64,000 nt of DNA from an uncultured Saprospiraceae bacterium (GTDB lineage: Bacteria; Bacteroidota; Bacteroidia; Chitinophagales; Saprospiraceae), in contig CALDGQ010000021.1 of NCBI GenBank assembly GCA_937941765.1, positions 1-64,000 of the forward strand, given 5' to 3'. Below the pieces are notes generated by a model. It was not told the origin of the DNA, did not search any database, and was given only the letters and a program-made list of their open reading frames with translations. Within the stretch, counting starts at the first letter, position 1, and each line of letters opens with the position of its first letter. A program made the position numbers and the translations under genes. Positions 39,209 to 47,064 of this stretch are shown one piece after another.

Positions 39209-39508
39209 TCAGTGATTTTCATAATACCATTCATTCAACTCGTTACTTATATATTCATAGATATTGGAGATAATGTAGTTTATAGGAAGTGGTTCTCAAA
39301 ACGCAGGTCACAATTCAGATTCATTGCAAACAAAATCAAAATTACTTAAAGCGACTTCTAAAATCTCACGAGTGTAGACAGGTACAAATGAATCTGCTAT
39401 CTCTGAAATAGTATCACTTACCGAATTTTCATTGTTACAATCCTCTTCTTGAAGCCTAGTTTTCAACTCTTCTTTAGCTCATTTAACCAATTCATGTATA
39501 GTAAGCAT
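39209..39508 (-). pseudogene. Decayed ~100-codon gene with in-frame TGA codons
   Basis: One reading frame over 300 bp carries protein-like sequence: MLTIHELVK, stop, AKEELKTRLQEED, ... DTISEIADSFVPVYTREILE, ... then two further stops, and INYIISNIYEYISNELNEWY before the final TGA. All three internal stops are TGA and there is no frameshift. This is what a few point mutations (for example CGA or GGA to TGA) leave in a once functional small acidic protein. The parent family is not named; it looks like a short accessory protein of an integrative element. Confidence 0.65.
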
Positions 39509-39543
39509 GGCTATAAAAGGTTAATATTTAAAACAACAAAATT

Positions 39544-39563
39544 GCGTACTGATTGGAGTACGC
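39544..39563. other. Small hairpin in the island intergenic region
   Basis: A perfect 7-bp inverted repeat GCGTACT-GATTGG-AGTACGC has no T-run. The 38801-39727 region otherwise holds only the 57-aa ORF, the decayed gene and A/T-rich sequence. Confidence 0.45.
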
Positions 39564-39727
39564 TACTAATGAGTTTTAAAATGGGATTAATGAACAATTT
39601 TAGCAAAATATTTAGATCAATGCGTTGAAAAAAGAGACATACCTATCAGCAATAAAGTCTAATAACTAGAATTTGAAGCCTTTGAATCAATTCTTAATGT
39701 AAAAAAAGATTTATATTTTTTAAAAAT

Positions 39728-41257
39728 CTACCACCAAAACCTTTCTCCACTTTCAGAAATTGTAAAAGGTCTAGTCTTAATTTCTTTTTTATCATATGAT
39801 ACCAATAAAAGAAGCGCATTCTTGGGCACATTTTGTATGATTAGTTCTTTCGTATCTTTTCGAGCTACTCTAGTAGCTATTGGTTTCCAACCAAAGTCAT
39901 AATAAGCTAAACTATATTTCTGTCCTGGTTTAAATTTAAAATGACCTGGAACTTCCTTTACCCTAATAACGTGGGTTTCTTCACTCGGTTTTAACTCTAC
40001 TACTTTTTCGTAACCAGATGCTACTGGATAACCAGCAGTTATTAATTTTCCATCTCTATAATATTTAGGTATAAAAACTGCCCCTTGGCACATATTTGTA
40101 AAAGTGACTTTATTTTTATTTGATCTACCCCACCAAACAGGTAACCATTTCATACCATTAAATGTACAAATATAGACCACCTCATTTTCATTTGACTTCT
40201 CAATCAAGTCATAATCAATATCTCTAGTTTTCCAATACTCATGTGTGACATCAATATAATTGGAATATCTTAATAAGCCAGTTGGTGGAATATCTTTTTT
40301 TTCCAATTGTAGGGAAAGACTGCCTTTCTGTACAGAATATGTGGTTCTAAAAACTTTAGCTGGTTCCCGAATAAATTCATTTAAACTGTCTGACTGAAGT
40401 AGAACATCAAAGTGAATTGGGTTTCTATTACAATCAAAGGCACAATTTAATGTATGCCCTCCAGTTGAAGTTGCCCAATAAGGTACAACATCTACTGTTG
40501 AGGCAACACCCATCCCTCTTAACGCAAACACAGACAGAGCTGCGACATCCTCACAAGTTCCCTTTTTCCGATGTAACAATTGCAATGATCCTAATCTTGG
40601 AAGATGGGGCTCTCTTTTTTCAATTCCATATGTGCATACGAACCATAAATTAATATTATCAGTTAGATATTTTATTTTTTCCTTTAAGGGCATAATGGGA
40701 TCATCTTTATCTATGATTTTGGAAAATCTATCAAGATAAGTTTTTCTCCATGTGTATAAAGGCTCAACATTAATTCTATAAGGCAATATGTATTCACAAA
40801 AGTGTTCAAAATCATACAATGATTTACTCCAAACATTAAATGATTCTTCAAGATTAGTAATCAAATACTGGGCATCCAAAGATTCTATGTCATTAGTAGT
40901 TATTGGGCTAATTTTAAGTGAACCATGTTGCTTTTTAAGATTTTTTAAAGCTCTTAAAGATGTACGATAATTATCAAATTCTAGTTCATCAAAATCAATC
41001 CATTCTCCTTCAGGGCTTTTAATATTATAAGATTCTGTCTTATGAATGTGCATGTTATCAAGTAAAAAACAAATTGCTTTTACTTTCAATGAATCTTCTG
41101 GTTTACAATAAAAATCGAATACATCAATTATTTCTTGACGATTATTTAAGTTTTCGATTTTATTAAGTATCCTCGAAGGAATTTGAACTTGCGATAATGC
41201 ATTTTTCGAAAATAAAATTAGAAAAATAAATGCTAAGGTTTTAATAGTTTTTTCCAT
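39728..41257 (-). CDS. Exported transglutaminase-like protein
   Basis: Start ATG 41257 gives a clean signal peptide (MEKTIKTLAFIFLILFSKNALSQ). An in-frame TTG-type start at 41314 would add 19 residues without one. A transglutaminase-like cysteine-protease core spans ~210-290: LLHRKKGTCEDVAALSVFAL (Cys), STGGHTLNCAFD (His) and PIHFD (Asp). The last ~180 residues are beta-rich and may be carbohydrate- or peptide-binding. It probably acts in the periplasm or at the surface, as a peptidase or cross-linker of unknown substrate. It overlaps the 3' end of the TPR reading frame upstream by 17 bp, so it was co-transcribed with the ligase/TPR gene. Confidence 0.75.
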   Translation of the reverse strand: MEKTIKTLAFIFLILFSKNALSQVQIPSRILNKIENLNNRQEIIDVFDFYCKPEDSLKVKAICFLLDNMHIHKTESYNIKSPEGEWIDFDELEFDNYRTSLRALKNLKKQHGSLKISPITTNDIESLDAQYLITNLEESFNVWSKSLYDFEHFCEYILPYRINVEPLYTWRKTYLDRFSKIIDKDDPIMPLKEKIKYLTDNINLWFVCTYGIEKREPHLPRLGSLQLLHRKKGTCEDVAALSVFALRGMGVASTVDVVPYWATSTGGHTLNCAFDCNRNPIHFDVLLQSDSLNEFIREPAKVFRTTYSVQKGSLSLQLEKKDIPPTGLLRYSNYIDVTHEYWKTRDIDYDLIEKSNENEVVYICTFNGMKWLPVWWGRSNKNKVTFTNMCQGAVFIPKYYRDGKLITAGYPVASGYEKVVELKPSEETHVIRVKEVPGHFKFKPGQKYSLAYYDFGWKPIATRVARKDTKELIIQNVPKNALLLLVSYDKKEIKTRPFTISESGERFWW

Positions 41258-43026
41258 ATTTATCAATAACTTTTTTTGCTTTTGATTTGAAAAAGTCTGC
41301 TTTATCAGTAGCAAAACCTTTTGGGGTTTGTTGTAATATCTGGTCTGCTATTTTTACACTATTTTCAATATCATTTTTGTCCAAGTATATTTTTAGAAGC
41401 TCATATTTTGGATAAATCCTGCTCGGAATCATATTAATTGCAACAAGACATTCATTGACAGCTTCCTCATACATACCTAATTGTTTTAAACAGCGACTCT
41501 TATCAATACTTAAGTGAGGTGTAGTAGTAATTTTACTAGCTTCATTATACTTTTCCAACGCCAATTTATATTGGGTCCTACCTTTCAATGCTGTTCCATA
41601 ATTGATCCAATAATATTCATCATGACCCAACCAAGATTCTTTTCCTTCGAGATAATTTATAGCCTTTGAATATTTTTTTTGGCTTATGCAATCAAAAGCA
41701 TTCCGAACATCACAAGAAGCCTTAAAACAATTTACTTGCAAAAAGAGTAATAAAATACCACCGAGTGTTAAGAAAATTCCAGAAACAAATTTGATATTTT
41801 AAAGTTGAATAACTTGTCTTGTTGTTCCTTATTTTTAAAAATTAATGTAGACGCGTAAAAAATTAACAACGCAAATAAAGTAACCGTGTATTGCAATGAG
41901 TTAAATAAACTCATAATTATGAAAATTAATACACCTGCAAATGCGGAATGAAACGAGCTATCTTTGCTTTTACATTTAATGCCTATCCAAATCAAACTAA
42001 ATAGAAATATAATATAAAGGGCACTACCTAATGAGCCAACTTCAACAAAATTTTGAATATAGTCATTGTATCCAGTTCGTATATAAGATGAGTTAAATTC
42101 TTCCTTTAAAGTAGTGGTATTATTTTGAAAATGGAAGGCTTGAGCTAGATTATATTCTCTTACAAATGAACCAAGACCATGTCCGAATATTGGTTTCTCT
42201 ATCGCCAAAAAACTACAAATTTTCCAAATAAAGATTCTGCTCTCAGATGAAGCTATTTTAGCATTATAAAGAATAAAGAACGAGAAGAGTGAAATAACTG
42301 ACACCATTGACACAATCACTCTCTTTTTATTCTTTCCTAAATTCCTTAGACCTACAACGTGGCTATTATTAAAAGCAAAAAACAAATAAACTGCACAGAT
42401 TAAGAAACCCATTATTGCAGTTCTGCATTTTAACATCAAAAGTGTACTAAGAATTACCAACATAATGGCTTGAAAAAATTTCGGTGCTTTCTTATTCACC
42501 TTTATTTGGTAGCAAATCATAGGAAAACCTAGAGCTAAATACATAGCAGTAATGTTAGGGTTTATTATGCTTCCAGTGACTGAAAATAGTGTGTTGTAGC
42601 TAGCTAAAATGGCAGAATATTGCAAAAAACAAAGACAACACTCAAGAACGAGTAAGAATGAAATTATAAGAGAAACTGAAAAATATGACACTTTTACATT
42701 TACAAAAAAAATATAAGAAAACAATAACAAGCAGTTTGCTATTAGATATAGTTGACTTAAACTGAAATATCTTTCCTGAACAAAGATGAATTGAACAATG
42801 CAGTAACAAGTGTATAAAAAAAAATAAGCGTAGGAACTGAGAGGACTAAACTATTTTTCTTTTTCGCTAATACAAAACCACAAGCTATTATTATTAAACT
42901 TGAAATACACATGTACATATAATTCGCAAATCCGTATGCTGAAATATGAAACTGGTTATTGACAATGCATATACCAAACAACAAAACTAGTGAACTATGA
43001 AAAATAAAAGAATTTATTCTCTGCAT
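41241..43026 (-). pseudogene. O-antigen ligase-like membrane protein with C-terminal TPR, split by two frameshifts
   Basis: Three consecutive minus-strand frames make one protein of about 590 residues. Frame 1 (43026-42757) holds the first three membrane helices. The next frame, open upstream as VQERYFSLSQLYLIANC and continuing to 41768, carries the polytopic O-antigen ligase/Wzy core (IINPNITAMYLALGFPM; KPIFGHGLGSFVREYN). A third frame, open from NIKFVSGIFLTLGGILLLF near 41803 to 41241, holds the last helix and TPR repeats. Frame changes fall near 42775-42800 and 41795-41810. This layout of polymerase plus TPR tail is common in Bacteroidota. It is either inactivated or carries sequencing errors. 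Confidence 0.7.
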
Positions 43027-43592
43027 TGTAGATTAGTCGTCTCATACTTAAATAATAGCACATCTCTAACACTTTCTGGATAGGAGAATAGACCATATTT
43101 CATTACTTCACTTATTTCTTTTTCTAATATGCCTTTCTTAATCTCATCGTTGGTATATCGATAGTAAATAAACTTCAAAGTATAATTATCTTGACACCTT
43201 CGAAATTCTTGAACATTGTTAATTTTATTTCCAATATTATTACGTCTCTCTAGCGCAATGCTATCATTTGAATTCGATAGAAAGTTAACACTGAATAACT
43301 CATAATCCTCTAAATAGCTTTCAATTTTTTTTGGATCAATGTCATTATAAAAAAAATGATCAAATATTTTTGCATATAGTAGAATTCCACATAACCGATC
43401 TTTTATTTCTATTTGATCAAGTGTGAACTTATTCAAATGAATTCCCTTATTTTTGTTAGTAAAAGTTCCATTTTCGGCATAGAAAATTTGATAGAGCTGA
43501 TTATGTGCCAAGCTGTCTTGGTCACAAGACAATGTTTGCCCAACGGAAATAAACGGAATTATTGTTAGTAACAAAAGATAAACTGTTCTCAT
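43014..43592 (-). CDS. Exported protein of unknown function upstream of the ligase-like gene
   Basis: The 192-residue protein begins with a signal peptide (MRTVYLLLLTIIPFISVGQ, cleavage near QTLSC). The mature part is polar with few Cys (SCDQDS, RLCGIL, RRCQDN, LQCRE), which could form disulfides. No family is recognised. It overlaps the start of the ligase-like gene by 13 bp, so the two were translated together. It probably works in the envelope with the transferase/ligase-like protein. Confidence 0.6.
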   Translation of the reverse strand: MRTVYLLLLTIIPFISVGQTLSCDQDSLAHNQLYQIFYAENGTFTNKNKGIHLNKFTLDQIEIKDRLCGILLYAKIFDHFFYNDIDPKKIESYLEDYELFSVNFLSNSNDSIALERRNNIGNKINNVQEFRRCQDNYTLKFIYYRYTNDEIKKGILEKEISEVMKYGLFSYPESVRDVLLFKYETTNLQCRE

Positions 43593-43645
43593 CTAATTAG
43601 ATTTATTCGATTAGTAACTATTAAACCACAACATGTACAGACCCC

Positions 43646-43675
43646 AAAAAAGCTACCAATATTGGTGGCTTTTTT
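43646..43675. terminator. Bidirectional terminator-like hairpin
   Basis: The stem AAAAAAGCTACCAAT / ATTGGTGGCTTTTTT has a 2-nt inner loop and one T-G pair. It lies between the island minus-strand cluster and the tRNA-Asp downstream region. Confidence 0.7.
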
Positions 43676-43744
43676 ATTTTCAATTAATCATTTCTTTCTT
43701 CGAAGAAAACAAAATTATATCTAATTTAGATGTACTTCTTGGAA

Positions 43745-43766
43745 ATGTTTCCACTATGTTTCCACC
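43745..43766 (+). repeat. Tandem ATGTTTCCAC motifs near the right island end
   Basis: ATGTTTCCACT (43745-43755) is followed directly by ATGTTTCCACC (43756-43766). The same 11-mer is at 32625-32635 outside the left repeat, and a variant starts the integrase gene. They could be arm-type integrase sites. Confidence 0.5.
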
Positions 43767-43770
43767 AAAG

Positions 43771-43803
43771 AAAAAAGGAGTCACAACATTTCATTGTAAC
43801 TCC
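43771..43803 (-). terminator. tRNA-Asp terminator
   Basis: On the minus strand a 10-bp stem GGAGTTACAA / TTGTGACTCC (one U-G) with a 7-nt loop is followed by TTTTTT, 16 nt beyond the tRNA 3' end. Confidence 0.8.
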
Positions 43804-43817
43804 TTGAGCTCTAGTGA

Positions 43818-43860
43818 GCGGTCTGGACGGGACTCGAACCCGCGACCCCCTGCGTGACAG
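43818..43860 (-). repeat. attR: 43-bp repeat inside the intact tRNA-Asp
   Basis: Identical to 32730-32772 over 43 bp, ending in the anticodon loop. Together they mark the island boundaries. Confidence 0.9.
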
Positions 43861-43892
43861 GCAGGTATTCTAACCAACTGAACTACCAGACC
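43819..43892 (-). tRNA. tRNA-Asp (anticodon GTC)
   Basis: The cloverleaf is complete on the minus strand: acceptor GGTCTGG/CCAGACC, D-arm with AGTTCAGTTGGTTAGA, anticodon stem CCTGC/GCAGG with loop CTGTCAC (anticodon GTC), and T-arm with GGTTCGAGTCC. The discriminator is G, and CCA is not encoded. Its 3' 42 bases match the left repeat exactly, so the island restored the tRNA on insertion. Confidence 0.96.
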
Positions 43893-44120
43893 ATTTTCTT
43901 ATATAAATCAAAGATTTATGGTTTCTTCTTTGTCTTCTAAGTACAATTAATATTCCAATATCATTATATCTAAATATCGTACCAAATCAAGGTTTTACCC
44001 TATATTTCTGAAGCGATTGCAAAAGTAATCTCTTAAGACCTAATTAGCAATAAAAATCATATTTTTTTAAAAAATGTTGGTAATTAAATACGACCAGTTG
44101 TGTAGAATCTTAAATTTGTA

Positions 44121-44190
44121 ATACCATGTAATCTTTCAATGTGCTTTAGATTTCCAAAATATATACGGCAATTGGAATATTACATGGTAT
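44121..44190. promoter_or_regulatory. Inverted repeat upstream of accA
   Basis: ATACCATGTAAT (44121-44132) and ATTACATGGTAT (44179-44190) are perfect 12-bp complements 46 bp apart, ending 61 bp before accA. A second pair, TAATATTCCAAT (43948-43959) and ATTGGAATATTA (44171-44182), overlaps the right arm. The 43893-44250 gap has no gene and probably holds the accA promoter. Confidence 0.5.
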
Positions 44191-44250
44191 ATGTATCTAA
44201 ACTAAACTAGCTCAATCATACTTACATTGATTGAATAAAACGCCCTAATT

Positions 44251-45234
44251 ATGGTTTTCTTAGACTTTGAAAAACCACTCGAAAGCCTGTTTGAACAACT
44301 TGAGAAGATTAAGCAAGTTGGTGAGCAAGGTGATATTGATGTGTCCAGTAACATTCAGGAACTAGAAGGAAAAATTAAAAATGTCCGAAAGGAGATTTAT
44401 AGCAATCTAACTGGCTGGCAAAAGGTGCAATTGTCTCGTCACCCTGACCGCCCCTACTCATTATTCTATATCAACTCTATTTGTAAGAAATTTATCGAAC
44501 TCCACGGAGATCGCAATTTCGCGGACGATAAAGCCATGATAGGTGGTATCGGGTCTTTGGATGGTCAAAATGTGATGTTTATTGGCCAACAAAAGGGGAA
44601 TGATACTAAATCTAGACAATACAGAAATTTTGGAATGCCAAATCCGGAAGGCTATCGTAAAGCACTTCGGTTAATGAAATTGGCTGAAAAATTTGAAATG
44701 CCTGTAGTTTGCTTGGTAGATACGCCAGGAGCATTTCCAGGTTTGGAAGCTGAGGAAAGAGGTCAAGCGGAAGCAATTGCTAGAAACCTTATAGAGATGG
44801 CGCAGTTGAAAGTGCCAATCGTAGTGGTGATTATTGGTGAAGGTGCTTCTGGTGGTGCATTGGGAATTGGACTGGGTGATCAGGTTTTCATGATGGAAAA
44901 TACTTGGTACTCTGTAATTTCTCCAGAATCTTGTTCTTCCATTTTATGGAGAAGCTGGGATTATAAGGAGCAAGCGGCGGAAGCTTTGAAGTTGACCGCA
45001 GACCATATGTATGACTTTGGAATTGTTGATGGCATCATCAAAGAACCGCTTGGTGGAGCACACACCTTTCCTGATGAAATGGCTAAAATTTTGAAAAGAC
45101 ATGTCAAAAAAGTAATAGGGGAACTTTCTGAAATGTCCGCGAAAGATAGAATCAAATTGCGTATCAAAAAATACGAGCAAATTGGAAATTTTTCAAAAAA
45201 AAAGAAAAACGTAAAGGTTAAACAAGGAAGTTAA
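44251..45234 (+). CDS. accA: Acetyl-CoA carboxylase carboxyltransferase subunit alpha
   Basis: The 327-residue protein is the alpha half of the carboxyltransferase that moves the carboxyl group from carboxybiotin to acetyl-CoA, making malonyl-CoA for fatty-acid synthesis. Crotonase-fold signatures are present: [50 protein letters not shown], and the oxyanion region [18 protein letters not shown]. Length matches the family, with a lysine-rich tail. It is followed at 33 bp by the DUF6913 gene and then dapA. It needs AccD, AccB and AccC, which are not in this window. Confidence 0.96.
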   Translation: MVFLDFEKPLESLFEQLEKIKQVGEQGDIDVSSNIQELEGKIKNVRKEIYSNLTGWQKVQLSRHPDRPYSLFYINSICKKFIELHGDRNFADDKAMIGGIGSLDGQNVMFIGQQKGNDTKSRQYRNFGMPNPEGYRKALRLMKLAEKFEMPVVCLVDTPGAFPGLEAEERGQAEAIARNLIEMAQLKVPIVVVIIGEGASGGALGIGLGDQVFMMENTWYSVISPESCSSILWRSWDYKEQAAEALKLTADHMYDFGIVDGIIKEPLGGAHTFPDEMAKILKRHVKKVIGELSEMSAKDRIKLRIKKYEQIGNFSKKKKNVKVKQGS

Positions 45235-45267
45235 ACGCTTATTACAGCTTACTAAAAACTAAAAACT

Positions 45268-45822
45268 ATGGAATACTTTGACAAGCTATTTTTGTCAATC
45301 CATGATCGATTTATCAAGAGAGAACTTAAAAGAAGAAATACAGAACGAGGAACAATTGATTTCAACAAAGTAAAAACGATTGGAATTTTATTTGATGGGA
45401 GCAAAATCGAAAACGAAGTAATTGTCAATGATTTTGTAACGCAGCTAAATGAAAAAGGGAAGAAAGTTGAATTGCTCGGTTTCGTGCCCAAAAACAACCA
45501 AGCACTCAACACTACCTACACTTCTTTTTGTCTAAAAGATCTTGATCTTTTCAAAAGACCGAAAAACCAAAAAGTTACTGATTTTATTGAACAACCTTTT
45601 GACATTCTAATCAACTTAACTCCGTTAAATCATTTACAATTGGATTTTATCGCTGCACTTTCAAATGCGAAGTTGAGAGTTGGACCTTATACAGATCGTA
45701 CACATTGTTATGACTTGATGATTGATCACAATGAAAAATCGAATCTGAATTCTTACATCAAACAGATCGATTTCTTTCTAAATAGAATGAAAAGTAGCGC
45801 TTATGAATCCTCAGCAATTTAA
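45268..45822 (+). CDS. DUF6913 family protein
   Basis: The 184-residue cytoplasmic protein has no signal peptide. It matches the DUF6913 pattern seen next to dapA in Bacteroidota: an N-terminal helix with LKRRNTERGTIDFNKVKTIGILFDGSKIENE, then a flavodoxin- or Rossmann-like alternation ending in IDFFLNRM. The role is not known. The last 20 bp overlap dapA, which suggests coupled translation and perhaps a function linked to lysine or cell-wall precursor synthesis. Confidence 0.7.
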   Translation: MEYFDKLFLSIHDRFIKRELKRRNTERGTIDFNKVKTIGILFDGSKIENEVIVNDFVTQLNEKGKKVELLGFVPKNNQALNTTYTSFCLKDLDLFKRPKNQKVTDFIEQPFDILINLTPLNHLQLDFIAALSNAKLRVGPYTDRTHCYDLMIDHNEKSNLNSYIKQIDFFLNRMKSSAYESSAI

Positions 45823-46708
45823 AGGTACTGGTGTCGCAATCGTTACTCCATTTTTGAATGGAGCTATAGATTTTGATGCTTTGGAACGTATAATTGAACA
45901 TGTAATCAATGGAGGTGTAAATTATATAGTGGCGCTCGGCTCTACCGGAGAAGCAGTGTTATTAAATAAAAAAGAACAAACGCAAGTTTTATCTTTTATT
46001 GTGGAGAAGGTAAACAAACGTCTTCCAATTGTTGCTGGTCATTTTGGAGGACATAGCACACAACTTTTAATTGAAAAAGCCCAAAGTACAGACCTTACAG
46101 GTGTATCCGCAATCATGTCAAGTAGTCCTTCTTATGTAAAACCTACACAGGAAGGTATCTATCAACATTTTATGGTATTTTCAGAAGCTGCCCCCCTACC
46201 GATAATCGCTTACAATGTTCCGTCTAGAACTGGTTCTAACATGAAACCTACAACTGCTATTAGATTGGCAAATGATAGTTCAAATATTATTGGCGTCAAA
46301 GATGCCACCGGAGATATCGTACAATCAATCGAAATTATAAAAGATAAACCCAAGGACTTTTTAGTTCTATCAGGTGATGATCCAAGCGCTATGGCACATA
46401 TAATGGCTGGTGGTGATGGTGTTATTTCTGTGATCTCCAATTCAATTCCAAAAGCATTTACCAACATGGTCAATGCTGCGCTGGCTGGCCAACAACATAA
46501 AGCCGCAAAATTGAATGGGCTAATTCATAACCTACATCACTGGATGTATGTGGAAGGAAATCCTACTGGTGTGAAAGCGGCACTTCATTTTCAAGGTCTA
46601 TGTAGTAAAGAACTTCGACTTCCTTTGATGGCAATGACGAATGATACTTATCAATCAATGTCAGTTGAATTGGAGCAATTTCTTTTGACTTTTCATAAAG
46701 CTTCTTGA
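45803..46708 (+). CDS. dapA: 4-hydroxy-tetrahydrodipicolinate synthase
   Basis: The 301-residue TIM-barrel lyase condenses pyruvate with aspartate semialdehyde, the first step to lysine and diaminopimelate. The Schiff-base lysine lies in IIGVKDATGD (Lys166), the tyrosine in IAYNVPSRTG (Tyr137), and GSTGEAVLL forms the substrate loop near residue 47. The family's GNPTGVKAAL is present at the end. The start overlaps DUF6913 by 20 bp, and a terminator lies ~280 bp downstream. Confidence 0.95.
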   Translation: MNPQQFKGTGVAIVTPFLNGAIDFDALERIIEHVINGGVNYIVALGSTGEAVLLNKKEQTQVLSFIVEKVNKRLPIVAGHFGGHSTQLLIEKAQSTDLTGVSAIMSSSPSYVKPTQEGIYQHFMVFSEAAPLPIIAYNVPSRTGSNMKPTTAIRLANDSSNIIGVKDATGDIVQSIEIIKDKPKDFLVLSGDDPSAMAHIMAGGDGVISVISNSIPKAFTNMVNAALAGQQHKAAKLNGLIHNLHHWMYVEGNPTGVKAALHFQGLCSKELRLPLMAMTNDTYQSMSVELEQFLLTFHKAS

Positions 46709-46796
46709 TTAATAAATACTTGGAAATTCAGAAGTCTTGAAATTCGATTTTCAAGAAATACAAAACAATCATCTTTTAACTTCGCTCAAAAATCTA

Positions 46797-46853
46797 GATT
46801 TTATAAACCTGCCTATGCCGGCAGTCAGGCTCGTCCCTCGGGTATATAAAATC
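46797..46853. repeat. Compound palindromic intergenic element
   Basis: GATTTTATA (46797-46805) pairs with TATAAAATC (46845-46853), enclosing a CTGCC-TATGCC-GGCAG hairpin (46809-46824) and a GC-rich centre. It lies in the 356-bp gap between dapA and the acyl-CoA dehydrogenase, along with a 14-bp perfect palindrome AATTAACGTTAATT (46886-46899). Confidence 0.5.
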
Positions 46854-46987
46854 GGCCTCCCGCTTCAGAATCCTACTTTTGATTTAATTAACGTTAATTT
46901 AAAACAATACAAACACGGTTAAAATTTTAATGTAATTACCTCGACTTAAATACGCTCCATTATTTATTCAACATATAAAATTAACAA

Positions 46988-47024
46988 AACGCTTACATTT
47001 TTCAATGCAAGCGTTCCGTTTTTT
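46988..47024 (+). terminator. Terminator between convergent dapA and acyl-CoA dehydrogenase genes
   Basis: AACGCTT-A-CATT pairs with AATG-C-AAGCGTT across a short loop, followed on the plus strand by CCGTTTTTT. Confidence 0.7.
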
Positions 47025-47064
47025 GGCGTTAAAGCCTTTATTATTCTATAATAAATAATCGTTT

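Larger units (their letters stand above)
32730..43860. mobile_element. 11.1-kb integrative island inserted in tRNA-Asp
   Basis: The boundaries are two perfect 43-bp repeats of the tRNA-Asp 3' part. Just inside the left repeat is a tyrosine recombinase gene. The cargo is a 238-aa unknown, a 1271-aa SEC-C/nuclease-like protein, a decayed gene, a small ORF, and a minus-strand cluster with an exported protein, a broken O-antigen-ligase/TPR gene and a transglutaminase-like protein. No relaxase, replication or phage structural gene is seen, so it is a non-conjugative integrative element or island. Lower gene density and several broken genes contrast with the core regions on both sides. Confidence 0.85.

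Noticed and set aside
39209-39508. UGA recoding as a true alternative code in the island
   Set aside because: Other genes here use TGA as a normal stop (for example the ilv leader, the TPR gene and the SSS-island neighbours), and the pattern fits simple decay.
43633-43857. 74-codon ORF ending RSGRDSNPRPPA
   Set aside because: This is the well-known false translation across a tRNA gene; the region holds terminators and tRNA-Asp.
46737-46922. 61-codon ORF downstream of dapA
   Set aside because: It reads through a palindromic intergenic element and has no protein-like features.
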